Shown here piece after piece: positions 35,696 through 45,675 of a stretch of 64,000 nt of DNA; position 1 is the stretch's first letter, and each line of letters begins with the position of its first letter. The position numbers and the translations under genes were made by a program. The stretch is from Micromonospora tulbaghiae (GTDB taxonomy: Bacteria > Actinomycetota > Actinomycetes > Mycobacteriales > Micromonosporaceae), in contig NZ_FMCQ01000004.1 in NCBI RefSeq assembly GCF_900091605.1, positions 620,001 to 684,000 on the forward strand, read 5' to 3'. The notes beneath the pieces are model-generated. The model did not search any database. It saw nothing but the letters and a program-made list of their open reading frames with translations, and was not told the origin of the DNA.

Positions 35696-38092
35696 CTATC
35701 GCGACGGCCGCGACTCGGCGCCACGTTTCACCACCGCGAGACCAGCACCTATCCGGACCGCCGCGATGTCCCCGTCGGTGTCGGTACGCAGCACCCGCGC
35801 GCCGCCCCGGGTCAGCCGGTCCAGCAGCCCGGCGTTGGGGTGCCCGTAGTCGTTGTCGACCCCCACGCACACCAGCGCCACCGCCGGACGCACCGCGGCC
35901 AGGAACTGCGGCGCCTGATACGCCGACCCGTGGTGGGCGACCTTCAGCACGTCGGCCCGGATCTCGGCGGCCGGCGTCGTCTCCAGCATCGCCCGCTGTT
36001 CCTCCGTCTCGGCGTCACCGGTGAGCAGGATCCGTACACCGCCCACGGTGGCGGCCAGCACCAGCGAGTTGTTGTTCGGGTCGGACCGGCTGCCCCGCAG
36101 CGGGTACGGCGGCCCGACCGCGACCAGGTCCACCGCGCCCGCCCGCCACCGCCAGCCCGCCTGAACCGGGGACAGCGGTGCACCGGCCCGGCGGGCCGCA
36201 TCCCGTACCTGGGCTGCGCCGTAGGGTGGCTCGGCCCAGGACGGCCCCACCACCGCACCCACCCGACGGCCCCGGAACACCCCGGCCACGCCGCCGACGT
36301 GGTCGACGTGGAAGTGGCTGACCACCAACAGCGGCACCTCGCGTACGCGAAGGCGGCGCAGGCAGGCGTCCACGCCTGACGGCTCCGGGCCGGCGTCGAC
36401 CACCACGGCCCGGCCGGCGGCGATCGGCAGCACCACCGCGTCCCCCTGCCCCACCGCGCACGCCACCACCACCCAGCCACGCGGCGGCCAGCCGGAGGCG
36501 AGCAGACGGACCGGCACCGCGCCCAGCACCACCGCCACCGCGACGACAGCGATCAGCCGCCTCGCCCGGCGTCGGCGAAAGGCGAGCAGCAGCGCCACGC
36601 TCGCCGCCGCCAGCAGCAGGGCCCCGGCCACCCCGCCCGCCCACGGCAGGTTCCCGGCCGGCAGGTCCGCCCCGTACGCGGCCACCGCCACCAGCCAGCG
36701 CGCCGGCCAACTCGCCAGCCAGGCCAGGAACTCCGCGCCGCCCGGCCACACCGGCGACAGCACCGCCGCCAGCACGCCGAGCACGGTGGCCGGCGCGACG
36801 GCCGGCACCGCCAGCAGGTTCGCCGGCACCGCCACCAGGCTCACCGTCGCGGACAGCCCGGCGATCACCGGGCCGCAGGCCAGCTGCGCGGCCGCCGGCA
36901 CCGCCAGCGCCTCGGCCAGCCCGGCCGGTACGCCCCGGCGCCGCAACGCGTCCCGCCATCCCGGCGCAAGCAGCAGCAGTCCGCCGGTGGCACACACCGA
37001 CAACGCGAAACCCGGATCACCCGCGAGGTCCGGGTCGAACAGGACCAGTCCGGTGACCGCCGCGGCGAGCGCGGGCAGCGCCGACCGGGACCGCCCGGCG
37101 GCGAGCGCGGCCAGCCCGATCGCGCCCATCGCGGCGGCGCGCACCACGCTCGGCGAGGGCCGCACCAGGATGACGAACCCGACGAGCGCGAGTACGCAGA
37201 GCGTGGCGGCGGTACGCGGACCGGCACGCGCCCAGCGGGCCAGCAGCAGCACCGCCCCGACCACGATCGCCACGTTGGAGCCGGACACCGCGTTGAGGTG
37301 CGTCATCCCGGTGGCCCGGAAATCCTCCTCCACCTCCGGAAGCAACCGGCTCGTGTCTCCGACCACCAGACCCGGCAGCAGCCCGCCCGGCGCGTCGGGC
37401 AGCGGCTCGCAGGCCCGTTGCAGGCCGGCCCGCAGCACGCCGGCGGCCCGCTGCGGCCACGACGCGTCGCCGCGCAGCGTAGGCGGGTCGGCGGTGGAGA
37501 GCACGGCGGCGGTCAGGTCGCCGCCGCGCGGGGCGGACAGCCGTCCCCGGCTGGTCGCCCGCTGCCCTGGCAGCAGTGGACGCCAGGCCGGGTCGGTGGC
37601 GAGCACCAGCGCGCGTACCGGGCCGGTGACGCGAGCGCCGTCGGGTCCGGTGAGCCGGACCAGATCCACGCGGACCAGCAGCATCGGTGGGCGGCCGGGC
37701 GCACCGCGTATCGGACGGGGGTCGTCGCGGAGCACCAGCTCGGCGGTGACCGGAACACGGTCGGTGACGAGCGCGCGGACCGGGGCGGCGTCGCGGACCG
37801 CGACCCGGGCGCCGGTGGCCGCCGCGCCGCAGAGCACGCCGAGCAGTACGGCGACCGCGATCCAGCCGTAGCGGCGGGCCACCACACCCGGCCGGCCCAG
37901 CACGCCGCACAGGTGCAGGCCCGCGAGCAGGGCGAGCGCGGCGGCGACGGCGGCCACCCACACTGTCGCCCGGACGGTGAGGTGCAGCCCGGCCAGCGCG
38001 GCGAGCCAGGCCGCCACCGCCAGCCCGGCCAGCCGGAGGTCGGGCACGTCGCGGCCGGCCGCGTCACCATCGAGGGGGCGTCGGCCCTTCAC
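35696..38092 (-). CDS. comEC: Competence protein ComEC/Rec2
   Basis: This 798-aa polytopic protein forms the DNA-uptake channel and processes the incoming strand. Its N-terminal part has several transmembrane segments and an OB-like region; the central Competence domain contains GMTHLNAVSGSNVAIVVGAV; the C-terminal metallo-beta-lactamase-like domain carries HFHVDHVGGV near residue 580 and later VLKVAHHGSAYQAP. The GTG at 38092 overlaps the comEA stop by 4 bp. Natural transformation is unproven in Micromonospora; the genes could also serve in recycling DNA. Only comEA and comEC are visible here. Confidence 0.93.
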   Translation of the reverse strand: MKGRRPLDGDAAGRDVPDLRLAGLAVAAWLAALAGLHLTVRATVWVAAVAAALALLAGLHLCGVLGRPGVVARRYGWIAVAVLLGVLCGAAATGARVAVRDAAPVRALVTDRVPVTAELVLRDDPRPIRGAPGRPPMLLVRVDLVRLTGPDGARVTGPVRALVLATDPAWRPLLPGQRATSRGRLSAPRGGDLTAAVLSTADPPTLRGDASWPQRAAGVLRAGLQRACEPLPDAPGGLLPGLVVGDTSRLLPEVEEDFRATGMTHLNAVSGSNVAIVVGAVLLLARWARAGPRTAATLCVLALVGFVILVRPSPSVVRAAAMGAIGLAALAAGRSRSALPALAAAVTGLVLFDPDLAGDPGFALSVCATGGLLLLAPGWRDALRRRGVPAGLAEALAVPAAAQLACGPVIAGLSATVSLVAVPANLLAVPAVAPATVLGVLAAVLSPVWPGGAEFLAWLASWPARWLVAVAAYGADLPAGNLPWAGGVAGALLLAAASVALLLAFRRRRARRLIAVVAVAVVLGAVPVRLLASGWPPRGWVVVACAVGQGDAVVLPIAAGRAVVVDAGPEPSGVDACLRRLRVREVPLLVVSHFHVDHVGGVAGVFRGRRVGAVVGPSWAEPPYGAAQVRDAARRAGAPLSPVQAGWRWRAGAVDLVAVGPPYPLRGSRSDPNNNSLVLAATVGGVRILLTGDAETEEQRAMLETTPAAEIRADVLKVAHHGSAYQAPQFLAAVRPAVALVCVGVDNDYGHPNAGLLDRLTRGGARVLRTDTDGDIAAVRIGAGLAVVKRGAESRPSR

Positions 38093-39228
38093 ACCGTCAC
38101 CAGTTCCTTGAGCTGCTCGTACCGGGCGTCGCCGATGCCGTCGACCTGGCGCAGGTCGGACACGGACCGGAACCCGCCGGTGCGGTCCCGGTGGTCGAGG
38201 ATCCGCTGGGCGAGCACCGGCCCGACGCCCGGCAGCGCGTCGAGCTGGGCCAGCGTCGCGGTGTTGAGGTTGACCGGTCCGGCCGGCGCCGCCGAGCCGC
38301 CCGGGGCACCGCCACCTGCGGCCGGGCCGGGCGCGGCCTGCCCCGGTGGGGCGGTCACGCCGACCAGGATCAGCTCCCCGTCGGTGACCTTGCGGGCCGG
38401 GTTGAGCAGCGCCACGTCGACGCCGGGCAGCGCGCCGCCCGCAGCCTCGATCGCGTCGGCCACCCGCGCCCCGGCCGGGAGGCGGACGAGGCCGGGACGC
38501 CGGACCTTGCCGGCCAGCGCGACGACCACCTGACCGGCTGAGCCGGCCGGCGCGGGCACCCCGGCGGCCGCTTCGGTCGCCGCGCCCACCGGTGCCTCGG
38601 AGGACGCCGCGACCGGCTGGACGGGCTCGGCGCTGGGACGCGAGCGCCACGCCCAGACGGCGGCCACCACGACCACCACTGCCGCCACCGCCGCGAGCGC
38701 ACGCACACCCCGCCGGCCGGGGTCGAACGCCCCGGCACCGGGCAGCCGGGACACCAAGCCTCCCCCGGTTGCCGGGGCGTCGTGGATTCCGCCGGCGTCC
38801 GGTTCGGCGGAGGCCGGCTCGGCCCCGAACGGATACTCCCGACCGCCGTACCGCTCCGGGAAGCCGCGGCGCAGCCCGAAACCCGACTCGATCTCGTCGG
38901 GCACCGGCCCGAGCCCGCCCCGGACATCCGGCCCAGCCCCGCCGGCGGCGTGCCCAAGGGCCGCAACGGACCCGCCGTTGAAGACCGGCCCGGCTTCGTC
39001 AGGCCAAGGGTCGGGGGCCGGTCCGGACAGGGAGAGCCCGGGCCGCCGGGAGGACCGCGCCGCCGGGCCGCCCTGCTCGACGAGATCCGGGTCGGGCTGG
39101 GCCTCTCCGGCACGGTGGCCGGACTCGCCCACGCGGTCGGCGGGGAACGGCGGGACGGCGGCGGCATCCGTGAACCCGAACAGCCGGGCGAGCCGCCGCC
39201 GTACCGTCGTCTCCTCGTCGTCTGGCAC
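38089..39228 (-). CDS. comEA: ComEA-like DNA-binding protein
   Basis: This 379-aa protein has a long Pro/Gly-rich cytoplasmic N-terminus (about 175 residues), a transmembrane helix (residues 178-196, VRALAAVAAVVVVVAAVWAW), a SLBB-like domain (AGKVRRPGLVRLPAGARVAD near 245) and a C-terminal helix-hairpin-helix pair with LNTATLAQLDALPGVGPVLA and SVSDLRQVDGIGDARYEQLK. The last domain binds double-stranded DNA. The very long N-terminus is unusual compared with ComEA of Bacillus (about 200 aa) but common in actinobacteria. The GTG at 39228 fits. It is upstream of comEC. Confidence 0.92.
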   Translation of the reverse strand: MPDDEETTVRRRLARLFGFTDAAAVPPFPADRVGESGHRAGEAQPDPDLVEQGGPAARSSRRPGLSLSGPAPDPWPDEAGPVFNGGSVAALGHAAGGAGPDVRGGLGPVPDEIESGFGLRRGFPERYGGREYPFGAEPASAEPDAGGIHDAPATGGGLVSRLPGAGAFDPGRRGVRALAAVAAVVVVVAAVWAWRSRPSAEPVQPVAASSEAPVGAATEAAAGVPAPAGSAGQVVVALAGKVRRPGLVRLPAGARVADAIEAAGGALPGVDVALLNPARKVTDGELILVGVTAPPGQAAPGPAAGGGAPGGSAAPAGPVNLNTATLAQLDALPGVGPVLAQRILDHRDRTGGFRSVSDLRQVDGIGDARYEQLKELVTV

Positions 39229-39356
39229 GGCTCGGGACGCTACGGCGGCGGCTCGTCACCCGTCGGCCGGTGAACTCTCACCTGTGGACGACGGGAGCGC
39301 TGTGGACAGGAACCCGATCAAGCCCTGACTGTGCTAAGGCGGCCGGGAGGCGAAGC

Positions 39357-40133
39357 TCAGCGCGCCTCCGGGTCCAGGCCGAGCGCGGCCCGTCCCCCGT
39401 CGACCGGCACCGTCGCGCCGTTGACGAACGAGGCGCGTTCGGAGAGCAGGAACGCGACCACCTCGGCCACCTCGCCGGTACGCCCGATCCGGCCCACCGG
39501 GTGCAGCCGGGCCATCTCCGCGTCGACGTGCTCCACCCCCGCCGGGTCGAGCCCGGCCAGGTAGGCGGCGTGCCGTTCGGTGTGGATGGACCCGAGCGCC
39601 ACCGCGTTGGCGCGGATCCCGCGCGGACCGTAGTCGACAGCGAGCGCCCGGGTCAGCCCCTCCAACGCGGCCTTGGCGGTGGCGTACGGCAGGGCACCCG
39701 GCACCGCCCGGCGGGCCTGGTGGGAGGAGACGTTGACGATCGCGCCGCCGGAGCCGGCGGCCAGGAACCGGCGTACGGCGGTGCCGGCCCCCGCGACGGC
39801 TGGGCGCAGGTTGAGCGCGATCAGGTCGACCACCTCGCTCGCGGGCGCGCGGTGCAGGTCGGCGTCGCGGAAGACGGCGGCGTTGTTGACCCAGCCGGCC
39901 AGCGGCGCGTACGCCTCGGCGCGGTCGGCGGCCCGGCCGGTGACCGCCTCGTCGCCGGCGTCCCCGGTCACGGCGTGCAGCCGGTCGGCCAGTGGATGCC
40001 GGGCCAGCCAGTCCACCGCGCTGGTGTCCCGCTCGACCACGACCACGGTGCCCCCGTCGGCGGCCAGCCGTTCCACGATGGCCCGTCCGACGCCGCGCCC
40101 GCCGCCGGTGACGACATACGACAGTGGGGTCAT
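39357..40133 (-). CDS. Short-chain dehydrogenase/reductase
   Basis: This 258-aa SDR begins MTPLSYVVTGGGRGVGRAIV; it contains the cofactor-binding GGGRGVG, NNAAV near residue 84, catalytic Ser in NVSSHQARR near 136 and YATAK with catalytic Tyr/Lys near 150. The C-terminal loop FVNGATVPVDGGRAALGLDP is typical. An acidic residue (Glu of VVVERD after beta2) suggests NAD+ preference. Its reaction is unknown. It is separated by only 9 bp from degV and follows in the same direction, so cotranscription is likely. Confidence 0.9.
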   Translation of the reverse strand: MTPLSYVVTGGGRGVGRAIVERLAADGGTVVVVERDTSAVDWLARHPLADRLHAVTGDAGDEAVTGRAADRAEAYAPLAGWVNNAAVFRDADLHRAPASEVVDLIALNLRPAVAGAGTAVRRFLAAGSGGAIVNVSSHQARRAVPGALPYATAKAALEGLTRALAVDYGPRGIRANAVALGSIHTERHAAYLAGLDPAGVEHVDAEMARLHPVGRIGRTGEVAEVVAFLLSERASFVNGATVPVDGGRAALGLDPEAR

Positions 40134-40142
40134 CCGGCAACC

Positions 40143-40997
40143 CTAGGGCGTGCGGCGGTGCACCACCACGCACGCCAGCCCGGGTCCGGCGTGCGCGGCG
40201 ACGACCGCTCCGGCCTCGGTGACGTACGTGTCGTGCAGGCGGTCGCCCAGCCGCTCGGTCAGCGCCGTCAGCAACTGCTCGGCCCGCTGCGGCGCGGCGA
40301 GGTGGTGCACGGCGAGGTCCACAGGGGCTTCGTCCGCCGCCTCGACGGCAAGGTCGACCAGGCGCGCGACGCCCCGGCTGGCGGTACGGACCTTGTCCTT
40401 CACCACGATCGCACCGTCCGGCATGTGCATGATCGGCTTGACCGAGAGGGCGGTGCCGAGCAGTGCCTCGGCCGCGTTGATCCGGCCGCCCCGGCGCAGG
40501 AACTCCAGCGTGTCGACGTAGAAGTAGATGGTGGTCCGGGCTACCGCATCCAGCGCCGCGTCGCGTACCCCGGTCAGGTCGGCTCCCCCGGCGGCGGCCG
40601 CGGCGGCGGCGAGCGCCGGGAAGCCCAGGCCCATGCCGGTGGATCGGCTGTCCACGACGGTGATCCGGTCGTCGCCGACCTCGGCGGCGGCCAGCCGGGC
40701 GGCCTCGACGGTGCCGGACAGTTCGGCGGACAGGTGCACCGACACCACGCCGTCGGCGCCCTCGGCGAGCAGCGTGCGGTAGACCTGCGCGAACTGTTCC
40801 GGCGCGGGCCGGGACGTGCTCACCGAGACCCGCCGGCCGCTCAGCGCACGGGTGGCGTCGGCCGGGGAGGTCTCGACACCCTCCAGCCCTTCCGCGCCGT
40901 TGAGGACGACTGTCAGCGGGACGACTGTGAGCCCGCGTGCGCGGACCAGGTCGGGGGGCAGGTAGGCGGTGGAGTCGGTGACGACCGCGACGGACAT
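40143..40997 (-). CDS. DegV family protein (fatty-acid-binding)
   Basis: This 284-aa protein binds a fatty acid and feeds FakA-type kinases in exogenous fatty acid use, by family knowledge. It begins MSVAVVTDSTAYLPPDLVRA; other DegV signatures are LNGAEGLEGVETS, VSTSRPAPEQF (the Ser-Arg-Pro motif near residue 58) and FYVDTLEFLRRGGRINAAEA. The ATG at 40997 is preferred; the frame opens three codons earlier. It is the usual neighbour of comEA in actinobacteria. No FakA partner is present nearby. Confidence 0.9.
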   Translation of the reverse strand: MSVAVVTDSTAYLPPDLVRARGLTVVPLTVVLNGAEGLEGVETSPADATRALSGRRVSVSTSRPAPEQFAQVYRTLLAEGADGVVSVHLSAELSGTVEAARLAAAEVGDDRITVVDSRSTGMGLGFPALAAAAAAAGGADLTGVRDAALDAVARTTIYFYVDTLEFLRRGGRINAAEALLGTALSVKPIMHMPDGAIVVKDKVRTASRGVARLVDLAVEAADEAPVDLAVHHLAAPQRAEQLLTALTERLGDRLHDTYVTEAGAVVAAHAGPGLACVVVHRRTP

Positions 40998-41045
40998 GAC
41001 CGGCACGCTAGCCGATGGCGCTGTGACGTGCCGGGGCCGGAGGTG

Positions 41046-41675
41046 TCAGACCGCGTCGGTGAGCGCCGGCTGGGTGATCAGGCCGACGTTGTGCGCGCGC
41101 AGGTGCCAGCCCCGGACGTCGTCGTGACGCAGTTCGGTCCAGTGGCAGTTCGCCAGCGCGCCGAGGCTGCGCAGCACCGTGTGGTCCCAGCCGAGCAGGT
41201 GACCGACGCCCTGCCGGGCGCCGCCGCCGTGGGTGGTCACCACGACCGTGCCGCCGGTGGCCAGGTCGGCCGCGTCCTGGAACCCGGCGCCGAGCCGGGC
41301 ACCCAGGTCGCCCAGGGGCTCGATGCCGGCGCCGGGGTCGGGATCGCCGGCCCGCCAGCGGGCGTACTCGTCGGGGAAGCGCTCGGCCACCTCGGTCAGG
41401 GTGAGACCCTGCCACTGGCCGAACTGCCGTTCGCGCAGCCGGGCGTCGGAGCGGACCGGCAGCCCGGTCAGCGCCGACAGCGCGGCGGCGGTGTCGGCGG
41501 CCCGGCGCAGGTCACTGGCGACGATCGCGTCCGGGCGCAGCGCGGCCAGCACCGGCGCGGCGGCGCGGGCCTGCTCCCGGCCGAGGTCGTTGAGCGGCAC
41601 GTCGGTCTGACCCTGGACCCGGCTCGCGGCGTTCCAGTCGGTGTTGCCGTGCCGCCAGACGATCAGGCGGGTCAT
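41046..41675 (-). CDS. Histidine phosphatase family protein
   Basis: This 209-aa protein belongs to the phosphoglycerate-mutase-like family: catalytic RHGNTDWN at residue 8 (phospho-acceptor His), ASDLRRAADTA, E in RERQFGQWQGLTLTE and VVTTHGGGARQGV near 150 with the second His. Related enzymes hydrolyse phosphoglycolate, alpha-ribazole phosphate or trehalose-related phosphates; the substrate is unknown here. Its start overlaps the rsfS stop by 4 bp (the two are coupled), an arrangement typical in Streptomyces and Micromonospora. Confidence 0.93.
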   Translation of the reverse strand: MTRLIVWRHGNTDWNAASRVQGQTDVPLNDLGREQARAAAPVLAALRPDAIVASDLRRAADTAAALSALTGLPVRSDARLRERQFGQWQGLTLTEVAERFPDEYARWRAGDPDPGAGIEPLGDLGARLGAGFQDAADLATGGTVVVTTHGGGARQGVGHLLGWDHTVLRSLGALANCHWTELRHDDVRGWHLRAHNVGLITQPALTDAV

Positions 41676-42076
41676 TCGGCGGTGGCGGTGCCGGCGGCCG
41701 AGTCGGCCAGGTCGCGATCGGTGAACGGGATCTGCGGGCAGTCCTTCCAGAGCCGGTCGAGCGCGTAGAACTCGCGCTCCTCGGTGTGCTGGACGTGGAT
41801 CACGATGTCGACGTAGTCGAGCAGCACCCAGCGGCCACCCCGCTCGCCCTCGCGGCGCAGCGGCTTGGCCTTCTCCGGCAGCTCCAGCAGGCGCTCCTCG
41901 ATGGCGTCGACGATGGCGAGCACCTGACGCTCGTTCGGAGCGGCGGCCAGCAGGAACGCGTCGGTGATCGCGAGCTGGTCGCCCACGTCGATGATGACGA
42001 TGTCCTGTGCCTTCTTGTCGGCCGCGGCCTGGGCGGCGGCCATCGCCAGCTCGTGCGCGCGTTCGGAAACTGTCAC
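41672..42076 (-). CDS. rsfS: Ribosomal silencing factor RsfS
   Basis: This 134-aa protein binds ribosomal protein uL14 and blocks subunit joining under starvation. It begins VTVSERAHELAMAAAQAAAD and has the DUF143 core KAQDIVIIDVGDQLAITDAF, NERQVLAIVDAIEERL and GERGGRWVLLDYVDIVIHVQ. The GTG at 42076 starts after the frame's earlier codons, which look non-coding. It lies downstream of nadD and overlaps the phosphatase gene by 4 bp. Confidence 0.95.
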   Translation of the reverse strand: MTVSERAHELAMAAAQAAADKKAQDIVIIDVGDQLAITDAFLLAAAPNERQVLAIVDAIEERLLELPEKAKPLRREGERGGRWVLLDYVDIVIHVQHTEEREFYALDRLWKDCPQIPFTDRDLADSAAGTATAE

Positions 42077-42187
42077 CGTTCTCCTTCGATCAACCGTGCG
42101 ACCCTCCAAGCCTCTCACACCCGGCGGTGTGCCGACTTGTCAGTTCTAGTCGATTTCAGGCATGAACTGGGACATACAGGGACGGAT

Positions 42188-42784
42188 TCACCGCTGATAG
42201 AGGCGCCGTTTCGCGATGTACTGCACCACACCGTCGGGCACCAGGTACCACACCGGCTCCCCCCGGGCGACCCGCGCGCGGCAGTCGGTCGAGGAGATCG
42301 CCATCGCGGGCACCTGCACCAGACTCACCGAGTCGGCCGGCAGGTGCTTGTCGGTGAGTTCGAAGCCGGGCCGGGTCACCCCGATGAAGTGGGCCAGTTC
42401 GAGCGCCTCGTCCAGGTCCTTCCAGGACAGGATGCGCTCCAGCGCGTCCGCGCCGGTGATGAAGAACAGCTGCGCCTTCGGGCCGTACTCGGCGTGCAGG
42501 TCGCGCAGCGTGTCGACGGTGTAGGTGGGGCCGCCCCGGTCGATGTCGACCCGGCTCACCTGGAAGCGGGGGTTGGAGGCGGTGGCGATCACCGTCATGA
42601 GGTAGCGGTCCTCGGCCGGGGTGACCGCTTCCTCCGCCTTCTGCCACGGCTGTCCGGTCGGCACGAACACGACCTCGTCCAGACCGAACCGGTCGGCCAC
42701 CTCGCTCGCCGCCACCAGGTGCCCGTGGTGGATCGGGTCGAACGTGCCGCCCATGATGCCGACCCGCCGGATGTCTTCCTCCAC
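42188..42784 (-). CDS. nadD: Nicotinate-nucleotide adenylyltransferase
   Basis: This 198-aa enzyme makes deamido-NAD from nicotinate mononucleotide and ATP. It begins [20 protein letters not shown] with the T/HxGH signature HHGHL, then [25 protein letters not shown] and the late [17 protein letters not shown] (an ISSTxxR-type motif binding ATP). The ATG at 42784 fits. It is normally near obg and proBA in actinobacteria, but here 11.7 kb of cargo separates it from obg. Confidence 0.96.
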   Translation of the reverse strand: MEEDIRRVGIMGGTFDPIHHGHLVAASEVADRFGLDEVVFVPTGQPWQKAEEAVTPAEDRYLMTVIATASNPRFQVSRVDIDRGGPTYTVDTLRDLHAEYGPKAQLFFITGADALERILSWKDLDEALELAHFIGVTRPGFELTDKHLPADSVSLVQVPAMAISSTDCRARVARGEPVWYLVPDGVVQYIAKRRLYQR

Positions 42785-42866
42785 CCAGCGATCGTAGGCC
42801 GCGCCCCGGACGGGCTCGGGCGGGGTCGGCCACGCCGGGCGGATGAGCCCGCCCGGCGTGCCCCGG

Positions 42867-45383
42867 TCAGGCCGACACGGCGGCCACCGCTGTCCGGGCC
42901 ACGAGCGCCCGGCGCATGTCGTCGTCCAGGTCGGTCACCCACCGCCGCAGGCCGGGCGTCAGGTCGTCGCGATCCAGCAGCGCCGCGGCCATCTCCCGGG
43001 TGGTCTGCGCCACGGCGTAGCGGGGGTACGCGGCGACAGTGACCGCGTCGGCCACCCACGCGGTACGCAGACGCGCCGCCGCCGGCATGTCGGCGAAGTA
43101 GCGCTCCACGTAGCCGGCGGTCAGCTCGGCCTGCTCGGGCTGCCAGAAGCCCTCGGCGGTCGCCTCGACGAGCCGATTGGACAGCTCGGTGCTGCGGGTG
43201 ACGATCTCCCAGGCGGCCCGCTTCGCGTCGGCGTCGGGCAGCGCGGCCCGGCACGCGGCGGCCTGCTCGGCGCCGGTGGCGCTGCGGTCGGTGTCGGCCT
43301 CGGCGTCGATGTCCGGCGCCCCGGCCGCGCCGAGCACCACGAGCCGGCGTAGCACCGCCCAGCGCAGGTCGGCGTCGATCGCCAGCCCCGGCGGCACGCC
43401 CTCCCCGGCCAGCCAGCCGGTCAGCATCGCGGTGTCGGTGGTGGCGCCGATCAGACCGCGCGCGGCGGCGAGCTGCAACGAGCCGCCCGCGGGCGCCGAG
43501 TCGAGCAGCGCCGCGCAGGCGGTCGCCACCCGCAGCAGCGCCGCGTCGCGGGCGAGCGGGTCGAGGTAGCGGTCGATCAGCCGGCGGCTGAGCAACAGCA
43601 CGTCCTCGACGATCGTCACCTCGGTCTCGGCCGGAAGCGCCGCCCCGATCAGCGCAGCGAGCACGGCGGCCGGGCGTTCCCCGTCGGTGACCGCGTCCAG
43701 CGTCTCGCCCCAGAGCAGCGCCCGGGCCAGCGAATCGTCGAGCCCCGGCAGCAGCAGCGGCACCGCGTCCGCCGAGGCCGGGTCGAGCCGGATCTTCGCG
43801 AACGTCAGGTCACCGGCGTTCGGCAGCACGAGCCCGGTGGCGGGCCGCCCGACCAGCTCGGGCAGCGGCGTACGGCCGCCGTCGGCGTCCGGGTCGAGGT
43901 CGAGCTCGAACCGGTACGCCGGGCCGTCCGCGGTGTGCTGGGCCACGCCGATGCGGTGCGGCCGCAGCACCGGGTGGCTCGCCGGGGCAGTCTGCACGAT
44001 CGCCACGTCGGTCCACCGCCCGTCGGCGTCCACGGCGGTGTCGACCCGCAGCGTGTTCACCTGCGCGCGGCGCAGCCAGCGCTGCGCCCAGCCGTCCAGA
44101 TCGCGGCCGCTCGCCGCGCCCAGGGCAGCCAGCAGGTCGGCGAGCGTGGCGTTGCCGAACCGGTGCGCGGCGAAGTGCGCGTTCAGCCCGGCCAGGAACG
44201 CCTCGTCGCCGAGCCAGGCGACGAGCTGACGCAGCACGCTGGCGCCCTTGGCGTACGAGATGCCGTCGAAGTTGAGCAGCGCCTGAGCGGCGTCGGCGAC
44301 CTCCTCCGGCGCCACCGGATGGGTGGAGGGGCGCTGGTCGGCGGTGTAGCCCCAGGCCTTGCGACGGCTCGCGAACGTGGTCCACGCCCGGTCGAACCGG
44401 GTCGCCTCGGCGGTGACCCGGGTGCCGAGGTAGTCGGCGAAGGACTCGTTGAGCCAGAGGTCGTCCCACCAGCTCATGGTGACCAGGTCGCCGAACCACA
44501 TGTGCGCCATCTCGTGGGCGATGGTGGTGGCGCGCAACTCCCGCTGGGTGTCGGTGACCGCCGAGCGGAACACGTAGTCGTCGCGGATCGTGACCAGGCC
44601 CGGGTTCTCCATCGCGCCCGCGTTGAACTCGGGCACGAACGCCTGGTCGTACTTGCCGAACGGGTAGCGCTCGGCGAAGAGCTGGTGGAAGCGGTCCAGG
44701 CACTGCCGGGTGACGGTGAAGATCTCGTCGGCGTCGGCGTCCAGGTGGGCCGCGAGCGAACGCCGGCAGTAGAGGCCGAGCGGGATGCCGTCGTGCTCGG
44801 CGCGCAGCACGTGCCAGGGCCCGGCGATCAGCGAGACGAAGTAGGTGGCCAGCGGCTCGGTGGGGGCGAACTCCCAGCGCCCGGCCGCGGGCCGGCCGGC
44901 GAGCGGCCCGTTGGCGGCGACAGTCCACTCCGGCGGCGCGGTGACGGTCAGCGTCACCGGGGCCTTCAGGTCGGGCTGGTCGAACGCGGCGAAGATGCGC
45001 GGACCGTCGTCCAGGAAGGACATCGCGTAGAGGTAGGTCTCGCCGTCGGCCGGGTCGACGAAGCGGTGCAGCCCCTCGCCGGTGTTGGAGTAGGCCATCT
45101 CGGCCTCGACGGTGAGCGTGTTGGTCGCGGCCAGGCCGGTCAGCGGCAGCCGGCCGCCGGCCAGCAGGGCCGGGTCGAGGTCGCGGTCGTTGAGGCGGGC
45201 GGCGAGGAGTCGGCGCGGCTTGACGTCGACGAAGGTCTCGGCGCCGGGGGTGGCCCGGAACCGGATGGTGACGGCGGAGCGGAACCGCTCGGCGTCGCCG
45301 GTCAGGTCGAGGTCCACATCGTAGGACTCGACGCTGATCGACGCGCGGCGCGCGGTCGCCTCTGCACGGGTGAGGCTCGGCAT
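42867..45383 (-). CDS. pepN: Aminopeptidase N (M1 family)
   Basis: This 838-aa zinc metallopeptidase removes N-terminal residues from peptides in the cytoplasm. Signatures: [12 protein letters not shown] (GAMEN-type exopeptidase motif) near residue 252, [12 protein letters not shown] (HExxH) near 287 and the third zinc ligand in [13 protein letters not shown]. The ERAP1-like C-terminal helical domain follows. The start at 45383 gives [20 protein letters not shown]; the frame stays open upstream but the codons change character. It is divergent from the DUF397 gene, with 66 bp between their starts. Confidence 0.95.
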   Translation of the reverse strand: MPSLTRAEATARRASISVESYDVDLDLTGDAERFRSAVTIRFRATPGAETFVDVKPRRLLAARLNDRDLDPALLAGGRLPLTGLAATNTLTVEAEMAYSNTGEGLHRFVDPADGETYLYAMSFLDDGPRIFAAFDQPDLKAPVTLTVTAPPEWTVAANGPLAGRPAAGRWEFAPTEPLATYFVSLIAGPWHVLRAEHDGIPLGLYCRRSLAAHLDADADEIFTVTRQCLDRFHQLFAERYPFGKYDQAFVPEFNAGAMENPGLVTIRDDYVFRSAVTDTQRELRATTIAHEMAHMWFGDLVTMSWWDDLWLNESFADYLGTRVTAEATRFDRAWTTFASRRKAWGYTADQRPSTHPVAPEEVADAAQALLNFDGISYAKGASVLRQLVAWLGDEAFLAGLNAHFAAHRFGNATLADLLAALGAASGRDLDGWAQRWLRRAQVNTLRVDTAVDADGRWTDVAIVQTAPASHPVLRPHRIGVAQHTADGPAYRFELDLDPDADGGRTPLPELVGRPATGLVLPNAGDLTFAKIRLDPASADAVPLLLPGLDDSLARALLWGETLDAVTDGERPAAVLAALIGAALPAETEVTIVEDVLLLSRRLIDRYLDPLARDAALLRVATACAALLDSAPAGGSLQLAAARGLIGATTDTAMLTGWLAGEGVPPGLAIDADLRWAVLRRLVVLGAAGAPDIDAEADTDRSATGAEQAAACRAALPDADAKRAAWEIVTRSTELSNRLVEATAEGFWQPEQAELTAGYVERYFADMPAAARLRTAWVADAVTVAAYPRYAVAQTTREMAAALLDRDDLTPGLRRWVTDLDDDMRRALVARTAVAAVSA

Positions 45384-45449
45384 CCGCTTATCCTGCCCGA
45401 TGAGGTCCGCTCGGGCCGTCTCGTTACGCATGGCGATGGAGGAGCAGCG

Positions 45450-45668
45450 ATGGGTCAGCATCCCAAGGGCGATTTCGACCTCTCCCGGGCGGTTTGGCAG
45501 CGGGCAGAGGGCGACACCTCCGAGGGAGCGGTCGAAGTGGCCTTCGTCGACGACCTGATCGGTATGCGCAACTCCGCCGAGCCGGACGGGCCCGTGCTGG
45601 TCTTCACGCAGGCCGAGTGGGACGCGTTCGTCGCGGGCGCCCAGGACGGCGAGTTCGACCTGGACTGA
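45450..45668 (+). CDS. DUF397 domain protein without adjacent HTH partner
   Basis: This 72-aa acidic protein begins MGQHPKGDFDLSRAVWQRAE and has the DUF397 pattern: a Trp-rich start, VEVAFVDDLIGMRNS, GPVLVFTQAEWDAFVAGAQ. The usual Cys seen in many family members is missing. DUF397 proteins normally sit next to an XRE-type HTH regulator in Streptomyces and Micromonospora; here none is adjacent. GGAGGAG lies seven bases upstream of the ATG. It is divergent from pepN and convergent with a hypothetical gene only 7 bp away. Confidence 0.85.
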   Translation: MGQHPKGDFDLSRAVWQRAEGDTSEGAVEVAFVDDLIGMRNSAEPDGPVLVFTQAEWDAFVAGAQDGEFDLD

Positions 45669-45675
45669 GCGCGCC

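Noticed and set aside
43935..45449. Long plus-strand open frame upstream of the DUF397 start
   Set aside because: It is antisense to pepN; only the last 72 codons, with a ribosome binding site, match a protein family.
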